Positions 1 to 10,566 are shown, counted from the stretch's first letter. The stretch is 64,000 nt of DNA from Mesostigma viride (GCA_009746045.1 RPFO01000050.1:4939228-5003227); one strand, 5' to 3'. Notes: generated from the sequence alone by a model not told the origin. A program made the numbers and translations.

Positions 1-179
1 GCGGTGGGCGACTGGAGGCCCCAAATTATCACCATCGCCTCAGTTTTGACACTAATCTCCAACCCCACCGCCCTCGCCTCCAGGCCCAGACAGTCCAGCC
101 AGGTCTGAATGTGCTCGAGGCGCGCGATGAGGGTGGTGTCGTCCGCATAAATCAGGTCGGCCACTGAGGCGGTAGCCAT
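1..179 (-). pseudogene. LINE reverse transcriptase fragment (YADD box)
   Basis: Read on the minus strand, this stretch is open to the left edge and encodes ADLIYADDTTLIARLEHIQT, the catalytic YADD box of a non-LTR reverse transcriptase (YADD at 138-149), followed by a helical segment TWLDCLGLEARAVGLE. The same order recurs in the longer copy at 2019-3945. It stops abruptly at about 180, where the 3' end of another LINE copy abuts it, so it is a truncated fragment. Family membership is clear from the motif; the clade is not assignable by eye. Confidence 0.75.
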
Positions 180-180
180 G

Positions 181-480
181 TACACACAATTCGACCGTGG
201 GTCTAATCTATCTATTAAAACAATCCTACTCTATTAATCTGTTGTGCTCTCGACCCTAGGGGTCTTGTCTAGCACGCTTCCTGCAATGATTTGCAAACGC
301 GCGGGCGCTTCCCCACTGGAGGGGGGTCGTTGTTCTCTATGACCTGAGCCCCGTGGGCCACTTGGCCTTGTCCATCAGCTTTTTCCAAATCACGGAGAGG
401 CCTAGGCCCCCCACCCATGTCCTCTACTAGCTGCTCTTTGAAAGTGCGGGCCTTGCGGCGTCAAGCCTTGCGTGTGACTA
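181..480 (-). mobile_element. LINE 3'-end fragment
   Basis: The minus strand carries the end of the same LINE family seen at 2019 and 60950: the C-terminal words VEDMG..LGLSVIW-like followed by the UTR with the landmark 'ggaagcgcc..cgtttgcaaa'. The unit ends at about 181 against the RT fragment. No intact ORF remains. Confidence 0.6.
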
Positions 481-758
481 AATGGTTGGGGCTTGATATT
501 AATTAATTAATTAATTAATAAAACTCGTGCTCCCGTTGGGGAGTCACAGAGCATTAACCCCGACGGGTGGATGGATGGGTACACGCAATCCTACCGGTAT
601 AAAATCTATCTACAAAACAATCTTACTCTATATCTACATCAGAGTTAAGGCACCCACGTAAAAATAAACAAAGCCAACACTAACGAGAGATACCACAACA
701 ACAAAACGACAGCCGGCATGGGACACTCGATCCACACCGCGGAATGAAGTAAAACAGC
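481..758 (-). mobile_element. LINE 3' UTR with hairpin B and TTAA tail
   Basis: On the minus strand this is the 3' UTR of a LINE copy: a short (CCAT)n tract (about 565-577), then the hairpin GTGaCTCCC-CAAC-GGGAGCAC (527-547) and a (TTAA)n tail (499-521). The upstream part (600-758) is UTR leading down from the endonuclease-like ORF at 759-1353. Confidence 0.6.
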
Positions 759-1353
759 CTAATAACCCAGCTGCGCCGCAAAGTCAGCTCGTGTGCGGCG
801 GAGCAAGATGTCAGCCATAGCCCGGGTAATCGCTACCGAAAGGCGTTGGCGCCATGCATGCAATACGATGTCCAGGTCCGCGCTGACCAAGGGGCCCGCT
901 GGCCCTCCAGGTCCAGGTGGTCCTCCCCGGGGAGCCGGCAGCACTCTAGCCGGCGGTCAGGGTCCCCATGGCCCCGAACTCCTCCAAGACAACAGGCACC
1001 ACACGGTGGTGCCCGACGTCCCCATAGGCCGTGAGCTTGGCCCGCTCAGCCCAGTCCGCCGTGTAGCCCGCCGCCTGGGATGCACCAACCACTATGGCTA
1101 AGAGCCAAGGGGCGAGCCACAGAAACGTCAATGAGCAAATGCCGGCCCGGCCTCCCTCAAAGTCCAGAACCATGATGTCAGGTCGGTGGTTGGGGAAGTA
1201 GAAAGCCGCGCCGTCCGCATCCTCAGACCGAATGTTCGCGTGGGGGAAAACGGACCAGACCATGGCGAGCACCACCTTCAGGAGAACAGTGTGCAAGTAC
1301 AAGTACCGGCAATTCGGATTCTGCTGGCCACCCATGCATGACAGGTAGTGCAT
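759..1353 (-). pseudogene. PD-(D/E)XK-like endonuclease C-terminal fragment of a LINE-like element
   Basis: Two minus-strand frames (946-1353, then 759-944) join into a recognisable C-terminal domain: RPDIMVLDFEGG, then an A-rich helix with AERAKLTAYG, then VVPVVLEEFGAMG, a helical spacer and WRQRLSVAITRAMADILLRR before the stop. The order Asp motif, Lys helix, VP.V.E.fG.mG and a terminal R.S.A..r.MA..LLRR helix is typical of restriction-like endonuclease domains of some LINE-like and other mobile elements. In Chlamydomonas, Dualen/RandI LINEs carry such a domain beside an APE endonuclease (established knowledge); placing this copy there is inference. A frame change near 945 and no upstream RT in frame show decay. 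Confidence 0.5.
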
Positions 1354-1470
1354 GGGTCCCAGTGGGGTCCAAGGCCTGCCTGCCCGCAGCCACCACAGGG
1401 CCGCCCTGCGGGAACAAGATATTTATATCTATGGTGCCCTTGATCGACCCGAGGGGTTTTGTCTAGACTA
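1354..1470. other. No gene recognised
   Basis: Short spacer between the endonuclease-like fragment and the next LINE tail; no supported feature is visible. Confidence 0.5.
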
Positions 1471-2018
1471 GCAATAATTAATAATTAATCAAACTCGTAC
1501 TCTCGTTGGGGAGTCACGGAGCATTAACCCCGATGGATGGATGGATGGATGGATGGATGGATGGATGGATGGATGGATGGATGGATGGATGGATGGATGG
1601 ATGGATGGATGGATGGATGGATGGATGGATGGATGGATGGATGGATGGATGGATGGATGGATGGATGGATGGATGGATGGATGGATGGATGGATGGATGG
1701 ATGGGATGGATGGATGGATGGATGGATGGATGGATGGATGGATGGATGGATGGATGGATGGATGGATGGATGGATGGATGGATGGATGGATGGATGGATG
1801 GATGGATGGATGGATGGATGGATGGATGGATGGATGGATGGATGGATGGATGGGGACACGCAATCCTACCGGTCTACATAATAATCTATCTACTACATAC
1901 AACATCAAGCCAACTCTATTATTCTAAGCTCTCTACCCTAGGGGTCCTGTCTAGCGTGCTTCCCGCGTTTGCAAACATGCAGGCGCTTCCCGGCCCACGG
2001 GAGGGGGTTCGTTGTCCT
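1471..2018 (-). mobile_element. LINE 3' UTR with expanded tetranucleotide, hairpin B and TTAA tail
   Basis: Reading on the minus strand from the ORF2 stop at 2019: UTR (1854-2018), a (CATC)n block, then CGGGGTTAATGC and a hairpin with loop CAAC (about 1497-1518), then an ATTAATTATTAATT tail. The same order occurs at 481-600, and in plus orientation at 61100-61210, so the tetranucleotide is an internal part of the element's 3' UTR. Confidence 0.65.
1532..1853. repeat. (GATG)n microsatellite, about 80 copies
   Basis: Perfect GATG tetranucleotide array with one interruption near 1703. It opens all reading frames on both strands (GWMD / SIHP words), none of which is a gene. It lies inside the LINE 3' UTR described at 1471-2018. 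Confidence 0.97.
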
Positions 2019-3945
2019 CTATGACCTGGGCCCATGCACTTGGCCTTGTCCATCATGCATCTTGTTCCAAATCACGGAAAGGCCTAGCCCCCCCATGTCC
2101 TCTACTGGCTGTTGTTTGAAGGTGCGGGCCTTGCGGCGTCTATAGCATTGCAGGGCCCGGCCCAAGTACATAAGAAGGTGCCGGCCAGGCTGAGCTGGGC
2201 GCAGTCCCGCGGGAAGGCCACGTGATGTGTCTAACTGGTTGGTGCGAGCTAAGTGCCCTACTAGCTGCAGGCGCCGCTGCTTAATGGTGCTGGTGAGATA
2301 TGGCATGCCGAGGTACAAGTCCTCACTGCGGATATGAGCAGGGTAGCATACACTAAAAATGGATCGCAGCATGTGGTGACCGCGCCGTCCAGCTTTCTGG
2401 CAATTAGGTCGGCAGTGAGGGTCCACGTCTCGGCCCCATACGTAAGAGCAGCTAGGGAGGACCAGGACCTTAAACAGCGGTCCTGTTTCTCTATCTTTCC
2501 CAAGGGCTAGCTTGCGCCATGCACAGCCTGGGCCCGGTATTGGCGTAAAGTGTGCCAGGCGAGGGGGATACGGTGGTCCACATCGGCCTCGCAGCTGGGA
2601 GTAAGCTACCCAGCAACTTGACGCGGTCCCGATACAGGACTCGAGAGCCGTCAAGGAGAAAGAGGTCGGGTGGTGCATGGCTGAGTGAGCCCAATCGCCA
2701 GAGCCTCAGTCCTCTTGCTGACCTCAAGCCCCACCGCCGGCCGCACGTACGGGCCTCGATTGCCAGGCTGCCAGTCAAGCCACGTCTGCACGTGCTCAGT
2801 GCGCCCTCGAACTGTCAGAGGGTGGTGTCGTCTGCATAGATGATGCCCGCCATGCAGCCGAATCTCCGTTTCCGCCCCCGCCATGCCAGAAACCGGGTTG
2901 TTGGCCTGCACCCCTGGTTCCCTACCCACAATCATTGCGGGCAAACCGCTTGCGCGCCTGAATCATCACGTATTCGACCACAATAATGAACAGGTAGGGC
3001 GACAACACGCAGCCCTGCCACACACCCTTCTGTAAAGGGCATGGTGGCCGCCGTGGTCCCGTATATATAGGAAGTGCGCACCGAAGTGGTGGACCCTTCA
3101 TAAAGGTTGCGGATGACAGCAATAAGGGGGCGGGGGATCCGGAACAGAGCGAGCATGTCCCACAGCGCAGGCCAGAAAACCGAATCGAAGGCTTTGATTA
3201 AGTCCATGCACCAGCACAAGGTGCAGAGGGGACTCACCAGGCTGAAGGCGATGCAGTTCTTATTCCACGAGGCGGCGAGTAGCGAAGAGCGCCTGTACTG
3301 TGTTGCGGCCTGGACTGAAGCCGTACGTGCTGAGTCTCGCTGCATGAGGTGGCCGTCCAGGGCCGTGCGCAGGCGGTTCAGGATGAGCCGCATGAGAAGC
3401 TTGAGTGAGTGGGGCACTTTGGATGCACACCCCTCTGTAGTTGCCGGGGTCGGCGGGCGACCCCTTGTTCTTGTACATGCAGCATCGTGCGAAAACTGTG
3501 TTGCCAGGCCGCTGGGGGCGGTTCCAACGACAGCAGAATGCGGTTGCAGATATCCCGGAAGAGCAGCATGACCGACCAGTGTCCTCAAACTCGGCGGCGA
3601 TCGAGTTTCACGACCGCGGCCGGAATCTCGTCTGAGCCTGTGGCGGCGTCGTATATAACGCAGGCGCTGGACCGCCTCCGTGACCTCGCGGGAGGTGAAA
3701 GGAGGCATGTCTGACGGGTCGCCGAGCAGGCCGACCGCCAGCGGGGGGACTAGGTAGTCCGCCACTGACCTGGGGGGGCCCGGGGGCCCGGCTGGGCCGC
3801 CTGCCAGGCCGGCCGGGCGGGCGGCGGCGGCGGCTGGTAGCAGGGGCGGGGGCGGCGCAGCTGTCCCCAAGACCTCGATCTGCAGTGGCCGCGGCCCATG
3901 CGGGTAGTAACGGAGCCGCTTGGCCGGTGCTCCGGGAACATCGTG
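2019..3945 (-). pseudogene. LINE ORF2 (reverse transcriptase), frameshifted
   Basis: Degenerate non-LTR retrotransposon ORF2 on the minus strand. In order: polymerase motif A MDLIKAFDSVFW (Asp near 3184), motif C YADD (2827-2838), TYGAETWTLTADL (about 2419-2445), then RRLQLVGHLARTNQLDTS (about 2210-2280) and a C-terminal tail VEDMGGLGLSVIW before a stop at 2019. The catalytic words sit in different frames, so several indels separate them and no intact protein is possible. Pro/Gly-rich sequence around 3750-3900 precedes the RT core. The 117-codon distance between motif A and YADD fits RTs. The element is followed by its 3' UTR at 1471-2018. Confidence 0.8.
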
Positions 3946-4570
3946 GCGGCCTAGTATGCTTCCCACGTTTGCAAACATGCGGGCGCTTCCCCACTGCATG
4001 GAAGGGGGTCGTTGTCCTCTATGACCCAGGAGCCCACTGGGCCGTGTCCATCATCTTCAGTGCCGTGCCAAATCACGGAGAGGCCTAGGCCCTCCATGTC
4101 CTCGACTGGCTGTTCTTTGATTAAGTGCGGGCCTTGCGGTGACAAGCATTGCATGCTGGGCCCGGCGCCCCAGGTGAGAAGGTGCCTGCCAGGCTGAGCT
4201 GGTCGCGCAGCCCTGCGGAGGCCGGCCACGTGAGGTGTCTACCTGGTTGGTGCGAGCTACTAGTGCCCTACTAGCTGCAGGCGCCGCCGTGCTTAATGGT
4301 GCTGGTAATGTGTGGCATGCCGAGGTACAGGTCCTCACTGCGGACGTGAGCAGCGGATCCCACACGGAAAAATGACCGCGCCGTCTAGCTTTCTGGCAAG
4401 GTCTGCGGTGAGGGTCTACGTCTCGGCCCCGAACGCGTGAGAACAGGGAGGACCAGGACCTGTTTCTCTAGCTTGCCCAAAGGCTTGAGCCACAGGGCCC
4501 TGTATTGACGTAAAGCGTACGTGCCAGGTGCAAGGGTCGAGATACAGTGGTCCACATCGGCTTAATTATG
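3946..4570 (-). mobile_element. Second LINE 3' fragment of the same family
   Basis: Minus-strand copy of the ORF2 end and UTR: the 'cgtttgcaaacatgcgggcgcttcccc' landmark near 3966, IKEQPVEDMEGLGLSVIW, HLGRR..PAQPGRHLLT and ARTNQVDTSRG words, and a decayed YGAETWTL equivalent near 4400. It abuts the 5' side of the copy at 2019-3945, so one copy inserted next to or into the other. Confidence 0.65.
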
Positions 4571-5050
4571 GGGTTAGTAAGTGCTTGATACGGTTGGGGC
4601 ATAGTGACAATCATTTCAATTGCTCCTTGCTACGAGCCACGAGGTAGCCATGGCTGACGGCGGAGCTCATATCTTTCACGTTTGGGCACCCAATTCGGCT
4701 GTGACTTTCACAATCGCTTCGTCTTTCTAAGACGCACACGCTGATATATAATTGATGAATGATAAATATAATTTTCCGAAGCTATTACGCAAGATATGAT
4801 GACGAGCAAACGCTCCTCGACACAACGCAGCTTGGCGGCTGCGCTAGGCCATGAAATACGTCTGCAGCTCCGGTTGCAGCTTCGCCCTCAGGTCCGGCAG
4901 GCAGCGGTGACACTAGTCGCGCACTGGTGGTCACCCCAAACCCTCCCGGGCTTAATTAATGCCTCGCCTTCAGCATCGCCTTAGCCCAAACGCAGCCGCC
5001 CAACTGAACCTAGCTGGTCTGAGCACGACTTTGACGGTGACGGGGTTATT
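4571..5050. other. No clear gene
   Basis: AT-richer spacer (about 4570-4800) then GC-rich sequence leading into the ORF1-like pseudogene. No supported gene or RNA is visible. Confidence 0.4.
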
Positions 5051-6253
5051 TTCCACCTTTGACGTCCACAGACCGGCCGGCTTTTTCGACTGGCCACACA
5101 TCCGGATACTGGAGCTCGTGTTTTATGGGTCGTACGCCTCCCTTCTTGACCTCAGTGTGCCAGCGCCTCCAACGCCATAACTGCTTCCGCAGCCAGTCTG
5201 ACGGCCAGTTTCAGTACCGCGCACCTGACCTGTCTGGTTGCATGGTCGCTGGCGACTGCGCCTTCAGCTCGCCGCCCTCTCTTCCATCCTTCACCGCTGT
5301 TCCGCGGACCTCTGGAAACCCACCCCCTTGACCGAATCCACCTAATTCCTCCTCCACCTCCACGAAGCCCTCTCACAGCACGTGACGCCCCTAGCTGCAG
5401 ATGTGGCAGCTGTGAGCCGCACGCTGGCTGCTGAGCTCTCCACCACGATCCCCACCGCCGCCGCCACCCTCCTCGCCCCCCCCCCCCCCCCTCCGACTCC
5501 ACCGACTCCATCACCGCCCAGCTCCGCGACATCGACCAGCGCCTCAAGGACAATGCCATCGCCATGGAGGTCCTGCAAAACACCGCAGGCCTCACCGCCC
5601 AGGCGGTGAAGGCAATTGCCGCCAAGCCAGCCCCAGCTGGCGCCTGCCTGGCGATGCTCCTAGCTCCCATCCCGACCTGGGCGGACATGATTAAGCAGCA
5701 CACCACCTCCACCACCTCCGCCGTCGCAGCACAGCTCCAGCAGCAGACGCGCTCGACCTCCGCGAGGACTGAGGCCGAGCTCGCCAAGCGCAGCCTCAAC
5801 GTCATCATCGTCAAGCACTTCGACATGGAGGAAGGTGAGAATTCCGAGAAGCTTGCACGTGCGTTTGAGAGAGAGATTCTTAGTCGCATGGGCCTTACTG
5901 GTGAGATCGAGCTGGTCGCCCATCGCCTTCCCCGCGCGCGGGGTAAGGCAGGCGCGCCCCTGCTCCTTCTCACCTCATGCAGTTAAGAAACCGGCGGACA
6001 ATACTTCTTTTCTCAGACGCCGCAAGCGCGGCTCGAGAAGACTCACTTCACCCTTGACGATAACTTGACCCTGGCGCAGCAACAACGGCGACGGGAGCTA
6101 TGGCCGGCCTACCTCCAGCTCCGGCAGACCAAGGCGGGGCAGCCGGTGTACTGGAAGGGGGCGACCATCTATACGTCTGCCACAAGCCCTGGCATGCGAC
6201 CCCCGCGGCCCCAACGACTCCAGACGCCCCAGCTTAGGGGAATACAGCAGTAG
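5051..6253 (+). pseudogene. L1-ORF1-like protein (coiled coil, RRM-like, C-terminal domain), frameshifted
   Basis: Plus-strand remains of a LINE ORF1-type RNA-binding protein. A Thr/Ser/Ala-rich helical stretch is followed (5564-5986) by TRTEAELAKRSLN-like sequence and NVIIVKHFDMEEGENSEKLA..FEREILSRMGL..IELVAHRLPR. This matches the strand-helix pattern of the L1 ORF1p RRM domain, including the AHRLPR end. After a frame break near 5980, FTLDDNLTLAQQQRRRELWP and GQPVYWKGATI (about 6047-6190) match the ORF1p C-terminal domain (established family pattern). A poly-C run at 5478-5490 adds a second break. The stop is at 6251-6253. No RT follows: the 3' UTR with hairpin A follows directly. Confidence 0.65.
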
Positions 6254-6740
6254 GAGTGTAGAATAGATAGACCGTGGCCATGTACATGTACGCCTCCTAC
6301 AGGCACTATACCAGCTGATTCAAGAGCATTGTTTAACCATGTACATGTGTGCCTATGCTGTGCCATGCACTCCAGATGATGCCTAGCTTTATTTACTTAT
6401 GCTGTGCCCATGCAGAGAGCTGCTCTCTGCTGAGATGCCACGCTCTAGCTCTTGTATAGCCATGATGATCTTCCCCTCCCATGACAGGCTCCCCTTAGTT
6501 GGTTTGAGCTTGATAGCTCTGGTGGTGCAGGTGCCCTTGGTGCACATAGAGCAAGGGTTGTTTACATTTCCACCCTCGCAGGAAGTAGCTTAGAATGTAT
6601 TAAAATCCATCATGCCCCTTCTCTGGGATATGTGCTACATATACTCCCAACGGAGTTATGTTCCTAATTAATTAATTAATTAATTAATTAATTAATTAAT
6701 TAATTAATTAATTAATTAATTAATTAATTAATTAATGGTT
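6254..6740 (+). mobile_element. 3' UTR with hairpin A and 70-bp TTAA tail (ORF1-type element)
   Basis: About 390 bp of UTR follows the ORF1 stop. It contains landmarks shared with 57355-57800 ('tagccatgatgatctt', 'ggtggtgcaggtgcc', 'gcaggaagtag'), then the hairpin ACATAtACTCC-CAAC-GGAGTTATGT (about 6641-6666) and a (TTAA)n tail to 6736. The TAGCCATGATG word, with a GGTTTGAGC word about 40 bp on, could be decayed pol III A and B boxes, but that is inference. Confidence 0.65.
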
Positions 6741-7492
6741 GGGGCATGATGCAGATGATATTTGTAACTTTCGTGTAATTATTTTCTAAACGGAGATGAG
6801 CATAGTGCTCCGTGGAATGCCCACGGAACACGCGGACAAGATCAGTAACGGCAGGCTCGAGCTACCATGGTCCGGATTCTCCCGATTTCTTGCCTAGCTG
6901 CGCTGGTTGTCTCCTTGATAGTACTCCGTGGAATGCCCATGCGCATATGACACGCAAGTACTTACTTACTCTAGATACTTGTAACTCTGGTGGCTCGTGA
7001 CTGACTTCTTAGATATGCAGTTGCAGTCAGTTTCGTGCGCATGATAAATGGATTTACACATAACTGCGTTTATTAATTGATTAACCTCGTGCTCCCTTTG
7101 GGGAGTCACGGAGCACCGAAGTGCTTTTAATCCCTGTGTGTGCACAACAGGAGAAAGGGCAGAGACCCCCAGTCTCCTTCATGCCTAAGGCATGCATGCC
7201 ACAGCTGCATTCGGGCACGTTAGCTAAACAGACACGCTAACGATCCGGCAATCTGTGGGTGCAATAAGACCCATGTGAGCATGGCATAACAAGGAGCGTG
7301 GGCGAGTAAACTGATCATAGCCAAGACGTAGCATGGCTGTACAAGGACTAAGCTAAGGCTACATGGCTGGTTGTGTACCGTGCGTTAGCGGTGCACGTGA
7401 CTAGGTATGTTGGCCGCACGGCTAGGCAAACGTTCTAAGCATGGCTGCCATAGCGGCAGTGACTACCAGTGGATACAAGCTAGGGCTACTAG
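6741..7492. other. Intergenic; hairpin-B relic at about 7084-7115
   Basis: No gene recognised. A minus-strand relic of the hairpin-B 3' end (gtgctccctttggggagtcac, about 7088-7108) with ATTGATTAA beside it marks another LINE tail. Confidence 0.45.
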
Positions 7493-8650
7493 CTAGTCTA
7501 GCCCGCGGGGGGCGTCCATATCTTGTGGTTGATCATCAGGTCCCCGCCCCTCCAGTACACCTTGGGCTTCTGGGGGTCCTGCTTGTGGCGGAGGTACTCC
7601 GGCCACTAGGTCGCGTCGCTGCTGCTGCTGAGCGGGGGTCAGGTCGTCGTCCAGCGTCCAGGTGAGGTCGTGCAACCGCTTGCGACGAGAGAGGAACCGC
7701 GCTGCTTGTCCTCACGGGAGGGGAAGGTGAGCAGAACTGGTGGGGGAGTCGCCTTGTCCCGTGAGTGGGGAAGGCGGTGACACCCACGCAGTTCTACCTC
7801 ACGTAACTACCAGGCCCATGAGGGTAAGGAGCTGGTCCTTGAGCTCGTTGGCAAGGGAGGATGACGTCTCACCTGGCTTTTGGGGAAAACGACGCATGCA
7901 GCACCACTCGGCACTCGCGGCGAGCGCGGTCGGTGGCCTCCCGTTGGTTGGCCTGGCGGTGGTCGACCTCCAGCTCCTGGAGCTTCGTGGCGATGGCGTC
8001 GGTGGTTGAGGCGGTCGCTGACCGCAGCAGGTCCGCATAGGAGAGCGGCGGGAGGTCGCCAGCATCCAGCCGGGGTGGCTGGGATGCGATGGTGGCCGTC
8101 TGCTCCGCTATCTTTGGGACCTGTGAGGCCAGGGCCTCGCGGTGTGGGCGGTGATGGCTTCAAGCTTCTTCATGAGCACGCCTGACGCCGCACTTGCCCT
8201 CCACCTGGTTGAGGCGAAAGACAAGTGCAGCGTGCGTCTCAGATGCCTGCGCCGCGGTGTGCAGCGCCGTGAACTGGGGTTGGAGCTTGTGGACGACCTT
8301 GGTTTCCACATTGGAGACCCGGGCCTCCACCGTGTTGAGCGTCGTGTTCAGCGCGGTCAGCTTCTCGGCCAACGGCCAGGTCACACGTGCTCCTCCAGCA
8401 CTGCTCGGATGTGATCCTTGCAGAGGGAGGAAGCCGATGTGGCTGTAAGCCGCGCAGGCTGGGCTGGGGCGCGGATCTTGGCGGCGATTTTGTCCAGAGG
8501 TAGCTGGAAGAAGCTGCACAAGATAGCGAGGCGGTGGTCTCCCCTGGTAAAGAACCTTTCCAGCTAGGTTCTCGTCGGGGATGGGCCCTGTGGTCCCATG
8601 GAGCTTGCGTTCCTGTGATAAAAAACGCACGATTTCGGCGCATTCTTCTG
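7493..8650 (-). pseudogene. Second L1-ORF1-like copy, minus strand
   Basis: On the minus strand a coiled coil (LAEKLTALNTTLNTVEARVS, FRLNQVEGK; about 8170-8370) is followed by an RRM-like tail VRFPQKPGETSSSLANELKD (about 7800-7880). Then comes HDLTWTLDDDLTPAQQQQRR (about 7625-7675), the same C-terminal domain as at 6047-6190 and 57186-57354. The pieces lie in different frames, so the ORF is broken. The LTR retrotransposon at 8672 is inserted 20 bp beyond its upstream edge. Confidence 0.6.
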
Positions 8651-8671
8651 TGGTGATCAGCTGCAGCCAGT

Positions 8672-9288
8672 AGTTAACGTAAAGGATTTACGTTAGATGG
8701 ATAGAGATTGTTACGCTCTTTCCAACGGCACCTTGAACGCCTCATTTGGTTACGGGACGTAAAAGTTATGACGTTTCCTAGGCTGTGCCGACAGTACCCG
8801 GCGCGCCACTGTGGGCGCGTACGGACACAGGATGTACAAGTGTCACTTTGATAGTCCGCAGGACGTTGACAGGACTTGTACAGGACTTGATAGTCAATTG
8901 ATAGGCAGGCGTGCTGTAGCGCGCCAGGACCTATGAGGCAATTGATGCTGACTAGTGTACGGATAGGTCCACAGGACTAGCCGTATGGACAATTGATAGA
9001 TCTGCGCGCCAAAGGCGTGCCAGAGTCTGTGTAATCAATTGATTGACAGTTCAGCTGTGACAGTGCAGCTGAATACTTGGACGCGTCCCTAGCAAGCTAT
9101 ATGAGTGACTTGGTCACACCGGGACGCTAGTTCTTGCGTGCACGTTCTCTTGGCACTGCGACCCTGTCGCCTGTGCTGCGTGCAGTCTTGGAAGTGACGT
9201 GACTTACGTCTGTGTTTCCTTGTTATTAATAAAGGCAACTTCCTGCAAGAACCATGGCGGAATTCGTGGCATTCTCACCCTCACAACT
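8672..9288 (+). repeat. 5' LTR
   Basis: Identical in length to the 3' LTR (617 bp, offset 7189) with six mismatches and no indels. Termini are AGTT...AACT, an inverted repeat but not the canonical TG...CA. A TTAATAAAGG word at about 9226-9235 may be the poly(A) signal. No obvious TGG-starting tRNA primer site follows the LTR. Confidence 0.9.
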
Positions 9289-9312
9289 CGTATTACACGC
9301 TCTGTTAAAAAG

Positions 9313-10023
9313 ATGCCAAATTCTGAAGAATTCCGGATTCCCGACGATGAGGAAATAGCCGCTCCGCCGGCTGGTCCTTCGTCAAGACCGACTGCGCCGT
9401 CGTGGCAGCAATTGCTCGACGAAGTCACGATCTCGCTCGACGAGCTTCATCGTCAGCAGCGCGCAGCTCATCCATTGCTCGGGGATAACCCCGAGGACCC
9501 CGATTTGCCAGCACTGGTGCCGGCTATACGCGCACTGTTGGACCAGATTCGCAACATTTTATCGACATTTACGGTCCAGGTGCGGGGAGGTTTGCGGTCG
9601 GTGACCGAAGTCACGACTGCCATTGAGGAGTTGGACAACGCCATCTCTTCACTCACCGGTTACCAGAGAAACTTACAAAACTGGGCATCGCTACGCACGG
9701 GGGGCGCGCCGGCGGTGTCGACAAATTTGTTTCAAGATCTCGCGTTGCTATCGCTGCTCACACGCGGCGTACGCAGTCGCGAGCGCCAGGTTTTAATTAA
9801 CCTGGTGGCATTTCTCGCATCTGTGCGAGAGTGGATTCCCGCGGGGTGGGAATTGTTGACGATCTTTACACATCCTCTGCGCCTCGTCGCGCGTCGGCGC
9901 GTCGCAACTTACGCGGCGGGGAGCACACCGGTTTTAATACATACCGGTGCAGGTCCAGAGCTGGATATGGAGGATCGTGAGTTCGTATACACGTACTGCG
10001 ACTTCAGGGGCCTTGACTACTAG
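9313..10023 (+). CDS. Extra ORF between 5' LTR and gag, function unknown
   Basis: An intact 236-residue frame starting MPNSEEFRIPDDEEI, 25 bp after the LTR, ending in a TAG at 10021. The N-terminus is acidic; the rest is helical and leucine-rich (SWQQLLDEVTISLDELHRQQ, ALVPAIRALLDQIRNIL, ..TAIEELDNAISSLTGYQRN, REWIPAGWELLTIF). I recognise no catalytic motif. It could be a capsid-like or accessory protein. Its codons are rich in CpG, unlike the CpG-poor gag-pol that follows, which suggests a different origin or different mutational history. Spliced or read-through fusion to gag is possible but not visible. Confidence 0.6.
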   Translation: MPNSEEFRIPDDEEIAAPPAGPSSRPTAPSWQQLLDEVTISLDELHRQQRAAHPLLGDNPEDPDLPALVPAIRALLDQIRNILSTFTVQVRGGLRSVTEVTTAIEELDNAISSLTGYQRNLQNWASLRTGGAPAVSTNLFQDLALLSLLTRGVRSRERQVLINLVAFLASVREWIPAGWELLTIFTHPLRLVARRRVATYAAGSTPVLIHTGAGPELDMEDREFVYTYCDFRGLDY

Positions 10024-10185
10024 TCGGCCTAATTTTCTTTTGCAGTACTCGTCGACATTTTTGTCGAATTTTCAGCGGCAATTCGCGGGGCGGCGGCGAC
10101 ACCGGCGCAGGCGGCAGTGGCGACAATTTTGTACATATTTTCTGCTGCTTTGCTGAGGTGTTCTTTGAATAGCTTCTAGTGCAGA

Positions 10186-10566
10186 ATGGCAGACGGGCGC
10201 CGTAGCAAGGGTGCCCCAGCCAGTGGGAATGGTGGTGGTGCTGGTAGTGGAACCGCTCACGTAGATGACGTGGGGTTACCGGAGAGATTACCAACCTTCC
10301 TCACAATAATAATAATGCACAAGCTGTTCTTGGTTATGATCTTACTACCCAGGGTTTGCTTATTGTGAATCAACTGCAACCTGTCACGTCAGACTAAGCC
10401 CAAGCAGGCTGAGGAGTTTGTGGAGGGCTAGAGGGGTTTCCAAGTTTGTACGGTGGTACAAACTATTACCAGATCTGGATAGGTAGCCAGACTTTTGGCA
10501 AGTGTACAGATCAGATAAGGACCTCACTAGAGAGTGTAAAAGGCCAACAAGGCCTGGTCCAGCTAC
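10186..10566 (+). pseudogene. Broken 5' part of gag
   Basis: MADGRRSKGAPASGNGGGAG opens at 10186. Plausible protein then continues only by changing frame: LPHNNNNAQAVLGYDLTTQG.. (about 10290-10390), RGVSKFVRWYKLLPDLDR then a stop and PDFWQVYRSDKDLTRECK (about 10425-10540), and then the main gag frame. This pattern suggests indels rather than natural frameshifting. Confidence 0.45.

Noticed and set aside
1489-2024. Open frames of MDGW and SIHP repeats
   Set aside because: Produced by the (GATG)n microsatellite on both strands.
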